Source: Portulaca oleracea (lineage: Eukaryota; Streptophyta; Magnoliopsida; Caryophyllales; Portulacaceae). From it: DNA of 64,000 nucleotides. Shown here one piece after another: positions 1 to 11,758 of the stretch. Position 1 is the first letter of the stretch; the number at the start of each line of letters is the position of its first letter. The notes under the pieces are model-generated. The model made no database searches. It was not told where the DNA came from and saw only the letters and a program-made list of their open reading frames with translations. The DNA lies in contig CM055874.1 in NCBI GenBank assembly GCA_029582165.1, positions 942,114-1,006,113 on the forward strand, read 5' to 3'. The position numbers were made by a program, and so were the translations under genes.

Positions 1-576
1 TGCATGCAAAATGATGTAGTGGAGTCAATTTGAATATTTTTTAAGGTTCTCTAATCTTTGCTTTTTGCAAGATATTTTTGCTAAACTAGTAAATGACCCT
101 TTCTTTTATCATCAATCATTTTTTTTGAATATTTTTAGGAAATTAGTAAATTATTTTAATATTATGTTAGAACCTTCAATTTTGAATAAATATTCTAATT
201 CTTATAAACTCAATTACACATGTATACCTCGATATGTATATGTGAACTTGGTTATTTGATTTCTATTCTTTTAGTTGTTACTTATAAAAAGATCTTAGAA
301 ATATATTAAAAACAAATTACAATAGTCATATATAATCATTGCATAATGCTAAAATAACAAAATAGGTTGTGTATAATTAATAACTATAATGACTTGCGCC
401 GATTTCTAAAAAGAACATTCCTTGCAATAAAAAACAGAAACATATTGAAATGCAAGTCTCCAATAATATTTATTTACAAATTTATATTGATAAGTTTTCC
501 TTGTATATATACATAGAATGTGTGATGCATTTGTTACCACATTTTCAACCATAGAAGTTAAAGAATACGTACACTT

Positions 577-669
577 TGGTTGTGAGGCCACTGTTTTTGT
601 GCTCTTGGGCACTGTGGTCCTCCATTCGATAATAATAACTTTGGGCTGATTGCCCCATTTATCGAAAAA
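577..669 (+). mobile_element. 5'-truncated LINE-type retroposon end with target-site duplication
   Basis: The 93-bp insert ends in a GGGCTGATTGCCCC-type stem followed by ATCGAAAAAA, which resembles the 3' end of plant non-LTR retrotransposons. It is flanked by a 17-bp direct repeat, AAAGAATACGTACACTT at 560-576 and AAAGAATACGTATACTT at 670-686, with one mismatch. Short direct repeats plus a 3' A-run are the signature of target-primed reverse transcription. The assignment to LINE rather than SINE is inference from the tail hairpin. Confidence 0.65.
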
Positions 670-1293
670 AAAGAATACGTATACTTAGCATTTTCATCGA
701 GACCAGACAATGTATATTTATGGTGTTGTGCATGGTATATAACCTTTGTTCAACATACTTTAATTTGTCAAATAATGTCTAATGACACATTAATTACATT
801 GAGAATAATGTTTAGTAATTGGGAGCTTGATCATATATTATACCTAATGATAACATCTATGTACCAAAAATAAATCATAAAGTACCATGAAATGTTAACC
901 TATACTTTATCAAATAATATCTCTAATAACACATTACATATATTTCTTAGTTTAATTTACATTGGTTTATAATATGGTGCTCTTACAAAACAATTACATA
1001 GGGAGCACTATTTTTAGTTTGTACACATATTTCCACATCAGCCACTTATTTGATGTCATGCAAATGCAAATTTTCACGTTGTTGATCCACTCATGATCAT
1101 TAATATCATCATAATGGGCAACCGCAATAAAATATAATTTTTTACGAATTTTTCTTAATATAATATAATATTATGACAATGTCTTATTTCTGCTTATTGG
1201 ATACTTTTGAAGTAGTATTCTATGTTTTTGGAATTCAAGGGCTTCAACAAAGTCAAACATTACTTAATTGTTTCATTAAACAAATATTATGTA

Positions 1294-1501
1294 CTACTTC
1301 CGTTTTAAAATGTTTGCCTTTTGAATAAATTTTAATCATTAATTATTCATAAATTATAATGAGTTGAAATATGAAATTAACGTCATTTGAAAGATAATTT
1401 ACTAAAAATTATAATGACATCAATTTCATATTGTAACTCATTGTAAATTGTGGATAATTAATAGTCAAAATTTAGTCAAATAACAAACATTTTAAATAAA
1501 G
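1294..1501. mobile_element. degenerate Stowaway-like MITE
   Basis: The left end (TA then CTACTTCCGTTTTAAAATG) and the right end (CATTTTAAATAAAG) are partly inverted. The internal blocks around 1320-1375 and 1430-1480 (GACTATTAATTAT-type sequence) are also inverted copies. The TIR has diverged from the usual CTCCCTCCGTCCC, so confidence is modest. Confidence 0.4.
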
Positions 1502-2395
1502 ATATTGGTTATTATAACTCCTTTTTAACACCTCACAAAAAAATGCCAAATTAAAACATGATAATTCTGGATCAATATATATCCAAATGATTCACAGCCA
1601 AGGATGAATGGATAGCAATGTATTCTAGAACATACTTAATAATATGTTGAAAAAATCAATTATAAAAATGAATTATCCATAGAACATGATCGTGGGTAAC
1701 AAACACTCACAAAATTTTAATACAATATCCACAAAAAAGTCCTAATAATCCAAGACATATCCACAATGTTAATTACCAAGTAAACAAAAGCTGTTAATAT
1801 TGCATAAAAAATGTCGTAACCTTAAAAAATAATTTTGTTTAGGTTTCCATCCAATCCAATTTACCTTCGGTTATTATAATATCTAAAAAAATAGATTAAT
1901 TTAAAATTTTATGAGGATAATTGTAACTCTAAGTGGTACACATGTAATACTGATAAGTATGCTTGAAAGGGTCACTAGTTTATCCACCCTTAAATTTTGA
2001 ATTAATCTTACATACAATGAAAATGATATTAGATAAGATAAAGCATAAATGAAAATAGCTATAGAATAGAATTTGGCTATATATCATTCCCAAATCGTAG
2101 TTTTGATAAGGAATGGCTCTTATTATAGGGAAAATATTTGATATTACACATTTGATAAATATATAAGATGATGAGCATCATAAAAATAGTATCCTCTTCC
2201 TATGTAATTCTACCATTATAATTAGCTTCTTAACCAATTAATTTATCATAAAGAACATTCAATAAAATATAAATGTAGGTGATGTTATGTGAGATAGGTC
2301 GACCAACCAATAACCCAAAGTTGTATTTCTTATATATGACTTTAAAAGAGTAGTACTATTGCATTAGTGAAATTATAAATATGTGTGAATTTGAC

Positions 2396-2662
2396 TAACG
2401 CTTGCAACAATTCCGGTCCCGATAAATTCAAGTTCGGTGAATATTAAAATTTGGATGAGAAATTGATTTATGAACCTAGTTTCTTTTCGGGTCAAATTGG
2501 ATCGGATAATTCGGACGGAACTAAATTTGGCTCAAAATCGGGTTCAGACAATAGAAAAAGAGACATGTTTTATCCGAATATTCGATCAATTTAGTCAATA
2601 TCAAAATCGAGTTCACACAAAATTGGGTTTTCCCCGGATCGGACAAAATTTTGTTAGCGCTA
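2396..2662 (+). mobile_element. hAT-type MITE (TCGGGT-rich family), copy 1
   Basis: The element begins TAACGCTTGCAACAATTCC and ends GTTAGCGCTA, giving imperfect terminal inverted repeats. An exact 8-bp direct repeat AATTTGAC flanks it (2388-2395 and 2663-2670), which is the hAT target-site duplication length. The interior carries a TCGGGTT/TCCGAATATTCG-rich core shared with copies at 11457 and 28970. There is no transposase, so it is non-autonomous. Confidence 0.8.
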
Positions 2663-2670
2663 AATTTGAC

Positions 2671-4190
2671 AGAAGTATAACATTAACGTCACCTCCAAGT
2701 CAATGTTGTTAGAAATGTAGAAAGCAAATGACAGACACTTGTGTTAAAGGAAAGCTAGCTCCCATGCATGCATGCATAATAACCACTTTCTATACAAATT
2801 AGATTGCTTCAATCATGATGGAGTTAGATTGTCTTTCTACGCAAATTATGTAAAGACAAAACACCATAGCCCTACTAACATGCCATTTATATTTCTAACA
2901 TCCGAGTCACATAAACCAAAAACAACGATGTCTAATATTATAGAGGGAAATTGAAACAAACTAATATAAATTTTTGGGTATCGGATGATAATAGTATGAA
3001 CAATTTTTGGTGAATGTGTGTAGTAATGATATTTCGGGTAGTTTGTGAGTTCATGAAATCGGAGCTCAGTTTGAGCATGACATAAAGGATTGTGTTTGGT
3101 CGCTGAACCTTTGTCATGAGTTTTTTGCATGATCTGACAAAGTTTTTTCCCTATCTCTTAAGAATTAACAACCACATCACCTTAGTCCGTGCAAATTTAA
3201 AAACCTATGTCGGAGGGTAGTTGATGACCCTCTAGTTCATGGCCAAGCAAGTTTTCACCTTATTGACTCGATGGTGTATTGCTACCATCAAATATTCCAA
3301 AAGTTCATATGTACTACTTATGTCTAAGAAAATTATTTATACTATTTTTATCCAATTTCCCAAAATTTATAATATTTTGATCCAATTTTTGTATTATAAA
3401 TCTAAGAAAATTCATTGATATATTCAAACTTGTTAATTTGTTACACAAATTCATCACGTGAAAAATTAACTTATTTAAATTGTTTGTTAAGGACCTAATT
3501 AAGCAGGTCATCCACAATATATGGTATAATTGACGCCATTAAAGGAATGTTTCGGACAATAAACACACTGTCAATAATATGTACTAGTTCCTCCATATTA
3601 GTCAAATTTATATTATAAATTTCAAATGATATATTTGTAGACAATTAATTTCCTTGTGCTCATCAGACACACAAAAAAAAAAAAAGAAGTGTACTATCAC
3701 ACTCTCAAGAGTCAAGAGTAATAGTTATAGTTAGAGTAAGACTGGCTATGTAAAGACAAAACATAACCCTACATGACATTAGTATAACTTCTCACCATAT
3801 ATGTCCAAGATACATAATAATTATAAGAACCAATTAATACCAAAATTCATTGACTCTAATTTCTCATTTTTCTTCTTTATACCGTTTATTATATATTTGG
3901 TAAAATCTGACCCAACTCGAGACCGACCTGATTTTTTAAACATAAAATCTAACACTCGGAAACGGGACATACTAAACCCTACCCTATCTGATTCGATCCG
4001 CTCGAATTGACAGATCTACCCTTAACGAAATAGTGAAAATACCTTTTCCCTCCACTTATGAGCCAAGGGGAGAATTATCTCGATATATATTTTTTTAAAT
4101 CCAAAAAACTACATTACTCCACGTATTTTTTTTCTTACATCGAATAATAATTCAAACTAAAATTAAGAAAATGACATATTGACATCCCTT
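2671..4190. other. intergenic, no gene seen
   Basis: This is AT-rich upstream DNA of the CIPK gene. A short stretch near 3905-4015 has the same GACCCRAACTCG flavour as the TCGGGT repeats and may be a fragment. No supported gene. Confidence 0.5.
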
Positions 4191-4191
4191 T

Positions 4192-4203
4192 CTATAAAAA
4201 TAA
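4192..4203 (+). promoter_or_regulatory. probable TATA box of the CIPK gene
   Basis: CTATAAAAATAA lies about 110 bp upstream of the chosen ATG at 4305 and is followed by a C-rich leader. The position suits transcription starting near 4225. It is read from consensus only. Confidence 0.45.
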
Positions 4204-4304
4204 ACCTCCCCACACCATATCCCTTGTCCGTGTCTTCTCATTTCTCTTGGGGTTGTCCGGTCCACTTTTCCCCCCCCTCCAAACACCCCCTTATTCTCAA
4301 CCCT

Positions 4305-5678
4305 ATGGCGGCGACAACGGCGGCAGCAACGGCGGAGCAACCACCCACTACCCCTTCCGCCACCGCCTCCACGGCGGCGGAATGCAAAACAGTCCTCGGA
4401 AAGTACATTCTCGGACGGCTGCTCGGCCGTGGAAGCTTCGCGAAGGTCTACCTCGCCCGCTCCATCGAAGACAACCAACTGGTCGCCATTAAAGTCATCG
4501 ACAAGCGCAAAACCGACGCCGCCATGGCTCCCCGGATCATCCGGGAGGTGGAGGCGATGCGGCGGCTCGATCACCACCCCAACATCCTCAAAATCCACGA
4601 AGTCCTCGCTTCGAAAACCAAGATTTACTTGGTCATGGAGCTCGCAAAGGGCGGCGATCTCGCCGGAAAACTCTCACGGCGGAGCAACCGCCGCTTCCCG
4701 GAGCCGATTGCCCGGAAATTCTTCCTCCAACTGATCTCCGCCCTCCATTACTGCCACCAGAACGGAGTTACTCACCGGGACATCAAACCGCAAAACCTCC
4801 TTTTAGACGAAGAGGGCAACATTAAGGTTTCCGATTTCGGGCTGTCCTTCGTCGGAAACTCGCCGGCGGACGGCGGAGAAATGCTCCGTACGGCGTGCGG
4901 GACACCGGCGTTCGCAGCGCCGGAGGTCCTCGGCCGGAGCAAGGGCGGCTACGACGGCGCTAAGGCCGACGCATGGTCGTGCGGGGTCATACTATTCGTT
5001 CTTCTTACTGGGTATTTACCGTTCGATGATACTAATTTGGTGTTAATGTATAGGAGGATGATAAGAAGGGAATTTCGATTTCCTTCTTGGGTGACGAGGC
5101 CCGCTCGGGCCTTGATCACCCGTCTGCTCGATCCCAACCCAAACACCCGGATGGGGATCGAGCAGCTCGCGGAGGCGAGCCGCGGCTTGGGCCCCGCCTC
5201 CGCCTCGGATTGCTGGCTCCTGTCCGAGGGCCAGTTCCACTCCCGAAGCATATCTTTAGTCGATATAGCTTCGATGGAGGAGCAGAAATATAAGGTGGGC
5301 GAGAACGAAACCAGTGCGAGTGCGAGCATGAACGCATTCGAGATCATATCGATGTCATCGGGCCTGGACCTTTCGGGTCTGTTTGGGGACAGGATCAGGC
5401 CCAATAAGGCCCAGAGGTTCACCTCAGCCCAGCCCAAGGGTTTACTAGTGGAGAAGTTGGTCCAGGTGGGGGCTACGTTGGGTTATCAAGTCGAGCGGAC
5501 TGAGAACTGGTGCGTCGTGTTGGGGAAGGGGTCGTTCGTGGTGACCGTTGTGGTGTCTGACGTGGCGCCGGAGTTGGTCCTGGTGGAAGTCAAGGTGGTC
5601 AAGGGGGCTGACGAGCACGAGGAGCTTCATTGGGGGGAGTTGAAATCCGGGCTCGCCGACATTGCTGCTGTCTCCTAG
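4305..5678 (+). CDS. CBL-interacting protein kinase (CIPK/SnRK3), CIPK4/CIPK7 type
   Basis: Intronless gene for a 457-residue Ser/Thr kinase. CIPKs bind Ca2+-loaded calcineurin B-like sensors and phosphorylate transporters and other targets at membranes. Visible motifs are the Gly loop GRLLGRGSFAKV (37-48), Lys63 in VAIKVID, the HRDIKPQN catalytic loop (157-164), DFG (177-179), the activation segment CGTPAFAAPEV (198-208) and the NAF/FISL motif MNAFEIISMSSGLDLSGLF (342-360) that docks CBLs. The C-terminal phosphatase-interaction region follows. KPQN instead of KPEN and the lack of introns fit the CIPK4/CIPK7 branch. The ATG at 4305 is chosen because the frame upstream has no other ATG and the leader reads as UTR. 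The CDS is GC-rich against AT-rich flanks. The subtype is inferred from remembered family features; kinase identity is near certain. Confidence 0.95.
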   Translation: MAATTAAATAEQPPTTPSATASTAAECKTVLGKYILGRLLGRGSFAKVYLARSIEDNQLVAIKVIDKRKTDAAMAPRIIREVEAMRRLDHHPNILKIHEVLASKTKIYLVMELAKGGDLAGKLSRRSNRRFPEPIARKFFLQLISALHYCHQNGVTHRDIKPQNLLLDEEGNIKVSDFGLSFVGNSPADGGEMLRTACGTPAFAAPEVLGRSKGGYDGAKADAWSCGVILFVLLTGYLPFDDTNLVLMYRRMIRREFRFPSWVTRPARALITRLLDPNPNTRMGIEQLAEASRGLGPASASDCWLLSEGQFHSRSISLVDIASMEEQKYKVGENETSASASMNAFEIISMSSGLDLSGLFGDRIRPNKAQRFTSAQPKGLLVEKLVQVGATLGYQVERTENWCVVLGKGSFVVTVVVSDVAPELVLVEVKVVKGADEHEELHWGELKSGLADIAAVS

Positions 5679-6344
5679 CAGCAATGATGAGCCAACAAGC
5701 TTAATCACAGACAACTTCTAAACCCCAAAAACAAAAAAGAAAAAAAGAACAGGGATTTCGCCGGGGAGAGATCGAAGCACGGCTCGGGATGAACAATGGA
5801 AGATATTTGGATCGAACGCAGTCGATATTCAAAAGATTATATCTTCCTACAGAATGGATCGATCTCGATGGCGAATTTCCCTTTGTACAGAGAAATGAGA
5901 AAAGAAAAAAAGAGAAGAACATAGTGTGTTTTATAGCTTAGTTTCTTTTCTTTGAGTAGGGGGGAGTTTACTAGATGAACATAAATGGCTACACAGACAA
6001 TAGTATGGAGTAGAAATTCGATTTATTTACTTAGTCTGTGTAAAAATTCTTTAGATAGAACGAACCGAAGAAACAGATCCCCTCGAAGCGTATGAAGCTC
6101 GAACAAAGTTGAAGATGGCTTCTTCAAGTCCAGGAAGAAAGCTATGGTGAACATATCTAGCTAGCCATGTTTGGATTGTGGACCAGACATTTGTAAATAG
6201 TCAAGACTCTTTTGCCTTTTGCTCCCTTGTATTATATAACTTCATCAACTAATATAGACTTGAAAATTTTGATTAGCTGTGTTTCTTTTTTTCTCTAATC
6301 AGTATGAATATGATCGATTTAGAGCATTTTTGGAAAATACGTTT
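5679..6344 (+). other. 3' UTR and downstream region of the CIPK gene
   Basis: The sequence after the TAG has no coding potential. Composition moves from mixed to AT-rich by about 6250, so the 3' UTR probably ends around 6230-6300. A precise cleavage site cannot be given. Confidence 0.4.
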
Positions 6345-6640
6345 AGAATAGGTTCGATGAAATAAGTTCAAGGTCTGCACAAAGTTTTCACAAAGTAGTT
6401 TAGTTCAGAATAGGTTCGATGAAATAAGTTCAAGGTCTTCACAAAGTAGTTTAGTTCAGAATAAGTTCAGTCCATACACGCTCGATTTAAAGCATAAGAT
6501 CAAGGTCACCAAGAAACTTTTGCCAAATAGTTTAGTTCAGAATAAGTTCAGTAAAAAATTAGTTTAAAACAAGCTCGATGAAGTAAGTTCAAGGTCTAGA
6601 TCAAAACGGTTTTGATTAGAATAAGTTTAGTCAAAATAAG
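6345..6640. repeat. degenerate tandem repeat of about 50-80 bp units
   Basis: Units begin with AGAATAGGTTCGATGAA or AGAATAAGTTCAG at about 6345, 6407, 6458, 6537 and 6618. They share AATAAGTTCAAGGTCT and CACAAAGTAGTTTAGTTC blocks. The first two units are nearly identical and the later ones are decayed. It lies between the CIPK gene and the 3' end of the opposing gene. Confidence 0.75.
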
Positions 6641-7269
6641 CGCTCGTATCATTGAATTAGCATAGAGGAAACACGATCACGTGAATTTTTACATTGATGC
6701 AAATCATGGGGTCAATCTGTAGATACATATGCAAGAAGAGATCATGTTAGATAAGCAAAGCATATCATATCATATGCTTTGCCTTTCCTTTTTCTTTTTG
6801 TCTCTTGATTGCTAATCAATCAGTAAAGAATCTTAATCAGGACATTAACTTCACTGATTGTGTTTGATTAGCAGTATCCTAAACAGAAAAGTTTAGGCAT
6901 CGAAAAAGGATATCAGCCCGAAAACTTTCCAAACTAGACAAAAATGACATGATCTCATTAGCCCGAAATTCTAAATCAACAGGAAATATATGTACTGTAT
7001 CTTCTTCAATGATAGGAAAATATGTTACATCAAAACCTTTGTCTCAGCATCACTCATGCCAAAGTTCCTGCACCAGTTTTTTTCCGTCCTTATGATCACG
7101 ACATTCAGCTAACCACGGGCCATCGTACATCTGACACGTTAAATATCTCGAATCAACCTCAGCTTCATGATTCGATGTACCATCCGAAAACATCAGGAAA
7201 GAAAAAGAAACAACAAACAAAACTGCCACAACGACGTAACACCAACATACTCTGCATCTACAATGACAG

Positions 7270-10200
7270 TTAATAATCTCTGAAGGGCTTCTGTGAACAT
7301 CTGTAAAAAAGAAGAGTAAATAGTCGAAAAGAAGTATGTTTTCTTTGTACTAGCCAGACTTACTGCATGGGTTTTCGGGTTTTCAGGAGGTGTTTTCCGG
7401 TGGAAGACGAGCATTGACCGTTGGTTTTGACACCCGGCTTGGAAGGTGAAGGTGAATGTGAACTGTGCTTGATGTCGAATTCTATGACAGTGTCTTCAAG
7501 ATGAAATATGTTTTCCTTTTCGTCTATTCTGACTGATGAACCTGTTTGTCTTGCAAACGGTTGTTGCTTGTGCTGGTTGTTTCGTCTTTGATCCTTACGA
7601 GCTTTTTGGTTTGTAGATGCTTGTAGTTGTAGATCATCTTTCGATTTTAGATCCTTCAGTTTTCTTGCTGGCTTGTTTTCTTTACAATGCGAGGATCTCA
7701 ATGAATTGCTACTAGCTCTGGCATCTAGGCGATTGTTTTGGACCTCAGGCACCTCGGATTTCTGAAATTTCGTAATAAATGAAGTAATGAGAGTCAAAAT
7801 AAGGAAACAAAGCGAAGAAATTGCTGTTATAAATGAAGAAACTGACCATGTCGAAGAAGCCAAGCTTTTGAGATGGCACGCGAAGACTAGAAGGCTTTGG
7901 ACTTTGTTGGGTGTCTGATAAAACAGGACTTCTTGTTGGGGCACTTTGTCTCAGACTACCTTGTCTAAGTTCCATCGGGGAGCGATGAAAATGTTGTTGG
8001 TTTTCCGAATTTTGAGGCTCTTTGACATCGAAACTAAGCATTGACCGAGGTGAAGCTCGTGGAGTGGCTGCTATGTCACCTAAAACATGCAAGAACTGAG
8101 AAATTTCGAATGGTCCAAAATGAGATGAACTTTTTTCTGAACATATACCTTGAATGACTGGTGATTTCATCAAATTAGCACTTTTAGCTGGATCGTCCAA
8201 ACAGTTTCTGTAGGGTGATAAATCGACACTGCTGCCAAGGGAAGACAGTGCAGATTGAGAGGATGATACAGAAGAACCGATGCTCCATGTTTTAGGTCTC
8301 CTGGTCTTGGATGCTCCTAGTCCTAAAACACAGGTTATGTTCAATTAGACATACATAACTGTGATTAGCGAGAACATAAACGATGAAAATCTCTCGCAAA
8401 CCTACGTTCTGCAGCTGGGAATTCCCCGCTTTTAACTGTCAAAGGCGATCTTTTTGTTTGGGTTGTCGCGACTCTAGGCAAACTGACTGTTCTGGTTGAC
8501 TTCAGAGACTCCTTCCTGTCAGTGGCGCTCTACAAACATTGGGGAAAAAAAAAAACCAAAATTAAAAATGTGTATGATGATTTGGAGCAATATCTGTTTG
8601 GTAGTTTACTGAGCTTGAAAGTGAAATAATGGGCCCTGTGTCAAAATTTTCCTGTCCACTATGTACAACCATACATGGAAAACTTTGTCAACTTGGATAT
8701 GAATTTTCAAAGATTTTGTTACTACAGTCCAGGGCATAGCTTATCAACAATGAATCAAAACCAGGCCAAGCAGACAATCTCTGTATGAACTGCATGATAC
8801 TTGTTGTTTCGATTTCTCTCTAACTTCACAAAGAATTGACCAGAATGATCAGCAATGGGACAATTACCTGTACAACATGTGGTCTACAATCTGCCTTAGG
8901 AACTGCAAATGATCGTCTTGGCAACTGCTGGGGTGACAATACTGTAACCACTTGTGGTTTAGAAACTGCCCTAGGAACCGCAGATGTTCCTTTAGGCATG
9001 TGCTTTGGCTTCAAATCTTGTGTCGACATCACCTGAAAAGTTCAGGCATTGCGTTTCATATCAGGCTTCTAATCATTGTTGTCATATGCAACAAAAACAC
9101 GGCACATGTTGGAGGTAATTACCTTGTTGGGAGTTGCCAATTTCGGCTTCACCAATGCTACAGATGGACATCATAGTGTTCAGACGAGTATAGTGATTGT
9201 GATGCAAGGCAAACAAAGAAATGCCAAAAATGTCACTGACAACAACTACGAGCAGTAAGAAGCTACTTACGCGGAGTTCTCTGTCTACTTGTCGTTTTAA
9301 CACCCGGTTTATGACTTGTATTTCTTTCCAGGCAAATTTCACTGCATTTTGCACACCAAAAGCTCGTCACTCGCTACTCAAAACTGATCAGATTGACACT
9401 TAGAACAGTGGTATTGCAAGTAAACGGGTAATTTGCCCAACATACCTCCGCGCATTTTCTTGAGTCCCGCGTGATGAAACTGGTTCATGGTTCTGGAATC
9501 CTCTGTTGACAAGACACAGCTCCTCGAGTTCTAGAAACCCTATTCAACAACGAAAAGATAGTTTTTATTTTGTAACCCAGAAAACTGCCACCAAAGTACC
9601 AAACAGGCAAACGTCAGAAACAAATCAGTGTGTACCTGGACTAGTGAAGAAGGCGCTATCCCAAGCCATACTGTTTCGTAAACTACAATCATTGTCGATA
9701 TTTTCCCTTTCTGGTTGAAAAGTTTCCGGTTCTTGAGAAGAACACAACGGTACTGCATCCTTTGCTCCTGAGTAGGCCCTCAGTTTGCTATGTTCCACAC
9801 TGCATACAAGTTCACTCTCCGTCTCGCATACCACTGTCATTTGTTTTAGGCATGAATGAATAGATTCAGATTAGCAAATTTTATGTTATTCTTTTGATTA
9901 TTCAAAGTCCAAATCGGGCTAAAGAATTAGCAGCAACAATTATAGAAGAAAGCAAAGCCAAGAGCTCGACGACTAATGGAAAAAACACTAAAGATCATCA
10001 AAGCACAAATGCACTAATGTATAAGAGCTTTTCAAGGTTAACCCTTCGTTTTTGCCTTCATTTCTTTTAGACATTTATCTTTCAAAGTTTTTGCTGCATT
10101 TTCTTGATCATCACGAATGAAGCATAGAACGGCTAATTACGAATTAGTAATTTAGTTCATTTTACATAGCTATCATATTACAAACACTCATTAATGGCCA

Positions 10201-10997
10201 TAGTTGCATAAGATTGAAACCATGAATATTGAAAAACCAATTTCTGAATTCATATCTTAATACTCGATACCATTTACCCCCAAAAGTTGAGAGTTTCTTC
10301 CTTCTTTGTTTGAAAACCACCAAGGATTTTATGATCAATAGATTCAATACCCAAAAAAAGAAAAAAAAAACCTCTAAAATCCATCTTTTTCCTCAAGAAC
10401 AAGCCTGAAAAGATGAAAATGACCCTTTTTGTCTCTTGATCAACATAAGAATATTAAAATCTAATATCTTCCAGCAAACACAAAAAATAATCTGAGAAAA
10501 AAGAAAAAAATAGCAAAGAATATTAATACAGGGAGAGCTCAAAAAAATCCTTTTTATTTTAATCACAAAAAGGACATGAGATGATACTCCATCATTTTCA
10601 GTTGCTTTAATTAGACTAAGCATGTTTATCACGCACGATAATTATAAACCTCCACTAAATCATGAAATTGAAGAAACTAAAAGCATCTAATCAAACCTTT
10701 ATTCACCATTTCAATCAAAACGCACACAAACAAACAAACAACGAACAATAATTCATTACTGATAAGATCACAGTTCTTCCTAAATCGCAATCAAATCAAA
10801 CTTTTTTCACAAAACCTAACCAAAATCCAAACTATTTCATCATCGACAAACAAAGAAACTACTTCAATCATAGAAAAAAGTGAAATACCTGACAATCGAA
10901 GATCAAGTGAGGGACGATCTAGTTGAGAATCGATGAGAAAATCATCCTCGGAAGAAATATCGATCAATTGAATCTTTTCAGCTTCAAGATTCATCAT
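7270..10997 (-). CDS. uncharacterised basic Ser/Pro/Lys-rich plant protein, 11 exons
   Basis: I do not recognise the function. Exons joined by eye, minus strand: 10997-10889, 9833-9636, 9539-9446, 9362-9271, 9157-9123, 9032-8868, 8529-8406, 8322-8149, 8079-7847, 7761-7364, 7300-7270. They total 1653 nt and stay in frame, giving about 550 residues. The N-terminus is acidic (EKIQLIDISSEDDFLID). A compact block WDSAFFTSPGFLELEEL bridges exons 2-3. The remainder is low complexity, rich in Ser, Pro, Arg and Lys, with SPR/TPR-like phosphorylation sites, and resembles basic microtubule- or nucleus-associated scaffolds. That resemblance is impression only. KPGVKT occurs twice (exons 4 and 10). The ATG at 10997 is the first of two adjacent ATGs. 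If the strong GTAAGT donor at 7363 is not used, the protein ends at a TAA at 7362-7360. The exon 4 acceptor is weak and was chosen by frame. Confidence 0.75.
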
Positions 10998-10999
10998 CT

Positions 11000-11456
11000 T
11001 CTTCTTCTTCAATCTTTTCAATCACGCTGAGAAATTGAGTATAATTTCAGAGTGAAAATTTCAAAAGGAGAAGTTAATTATGATCAAAGGAAGACGAAAA
11101 AGCGAGATTAATCAGTATTAGCAGCAGTTATATCTTGATTAAGGAGAGCATTAATTCTTGTTTTTCGAACTTTTGGTAACGGCTCAGGAAAATTAAGCAG
11201 AGCAGAGTGCGAGCTTTGTGTGAGGTTAAATGCAAATTAATGAATGTTTATTAATGAAGGCGGGAAATTTCTATTTTTGATCCTATTTAATTTATTTATT
11301 TCCTTTTATTTTGTACTAGTGAGTAGTTTGCAATATCAATAACAAATTTTCTTGCAAGATCAGTATATCACAATCAACTTGGATATACTAACATAATAAA
11401 ATGATTAAATGACAAAAAGTCTATCCATAATCTTGAGATATGAGATCAATAACTTG
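11000..11456. other. 5' region of the minus-strand 11-exon gene
   Basis: This holds the probable 5' UTR and promoter of the gene starting at 10997. CT-rich leader sequence is visible on the minus strand. No clear TATA box was fixed and no other gene is seen. Confidence 0.4.
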
Positions 11457-11750
11457 TAGCATCGGCAAAAATTTGAGTTCGGGTAAATTCGGGTCGGATA
11501 AACTCAGATAATGTCGGAATTTGGACGAGAAATTTATCTTTGGACCCCGGTTTTATTTCAAAACAGACAATTCGAATGAAACTAAATTTTGGTAAAAATC
11601 GGGTTTGGACGATAGAAAAAGAGAGATTTTATGTCCGAATATTCGATAAATTCGGTCTATGTCAAAATTCGGACGAAAATCTATCAAGACCCGATTTTTT
11701 CCAAGTCGGACGATTCGGGTTCCGAGTAGCACAAAATTTTGCTGGACCTA
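11457..11750 (+). mobile_element. hAT-type MITE (TCGGGT-rich family), copy 2
   Basis: Begins TAGCATCGGCAAAAATTT and ends AAAATTTTGCTGGACCTA, forming imperfect inverted repeats. It is flanked by the exact 8-bp duplication ATAACTTG (11449-11456 and 11751-11758). The core AAATCGGGTTTGGACGATAG matches copies 1 and 3. No coding capacity. Confidence 0.85.
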
Positions 11751-11758
11751 ATAACTTG

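Larger units (their letters stand above)
1..2395. other. AT-rich intergenic DNA with no gene
   Basis: I see no convincing coding region. The stretch is AT-rich with short chance reading frames only. It contains a 5'-truncated retroposon fragment near 577-669 and a degenerate Stowaway-like element near 1294-1501, listed separately. The rest looks like ordinary decayed intergenic sequence. Confidence 0.6.

Noticed and set aside
4152..4598. Reading frames on both strands overlapping the CIPK start
   Set aside because: They are shadows of the GC-rich kinase gene, with no family motifs.
9082..9354. Minus-strand frame reading VKFAWKEIQVINRVLKRQVDRELR in exon 4 of the 11-exon gene
   Set aside because: It looks protein-like, but its phase cannot be joined to exons 3 and 5 without a stop; the HKPGVKTTSRQRTP frame joins cleanly.
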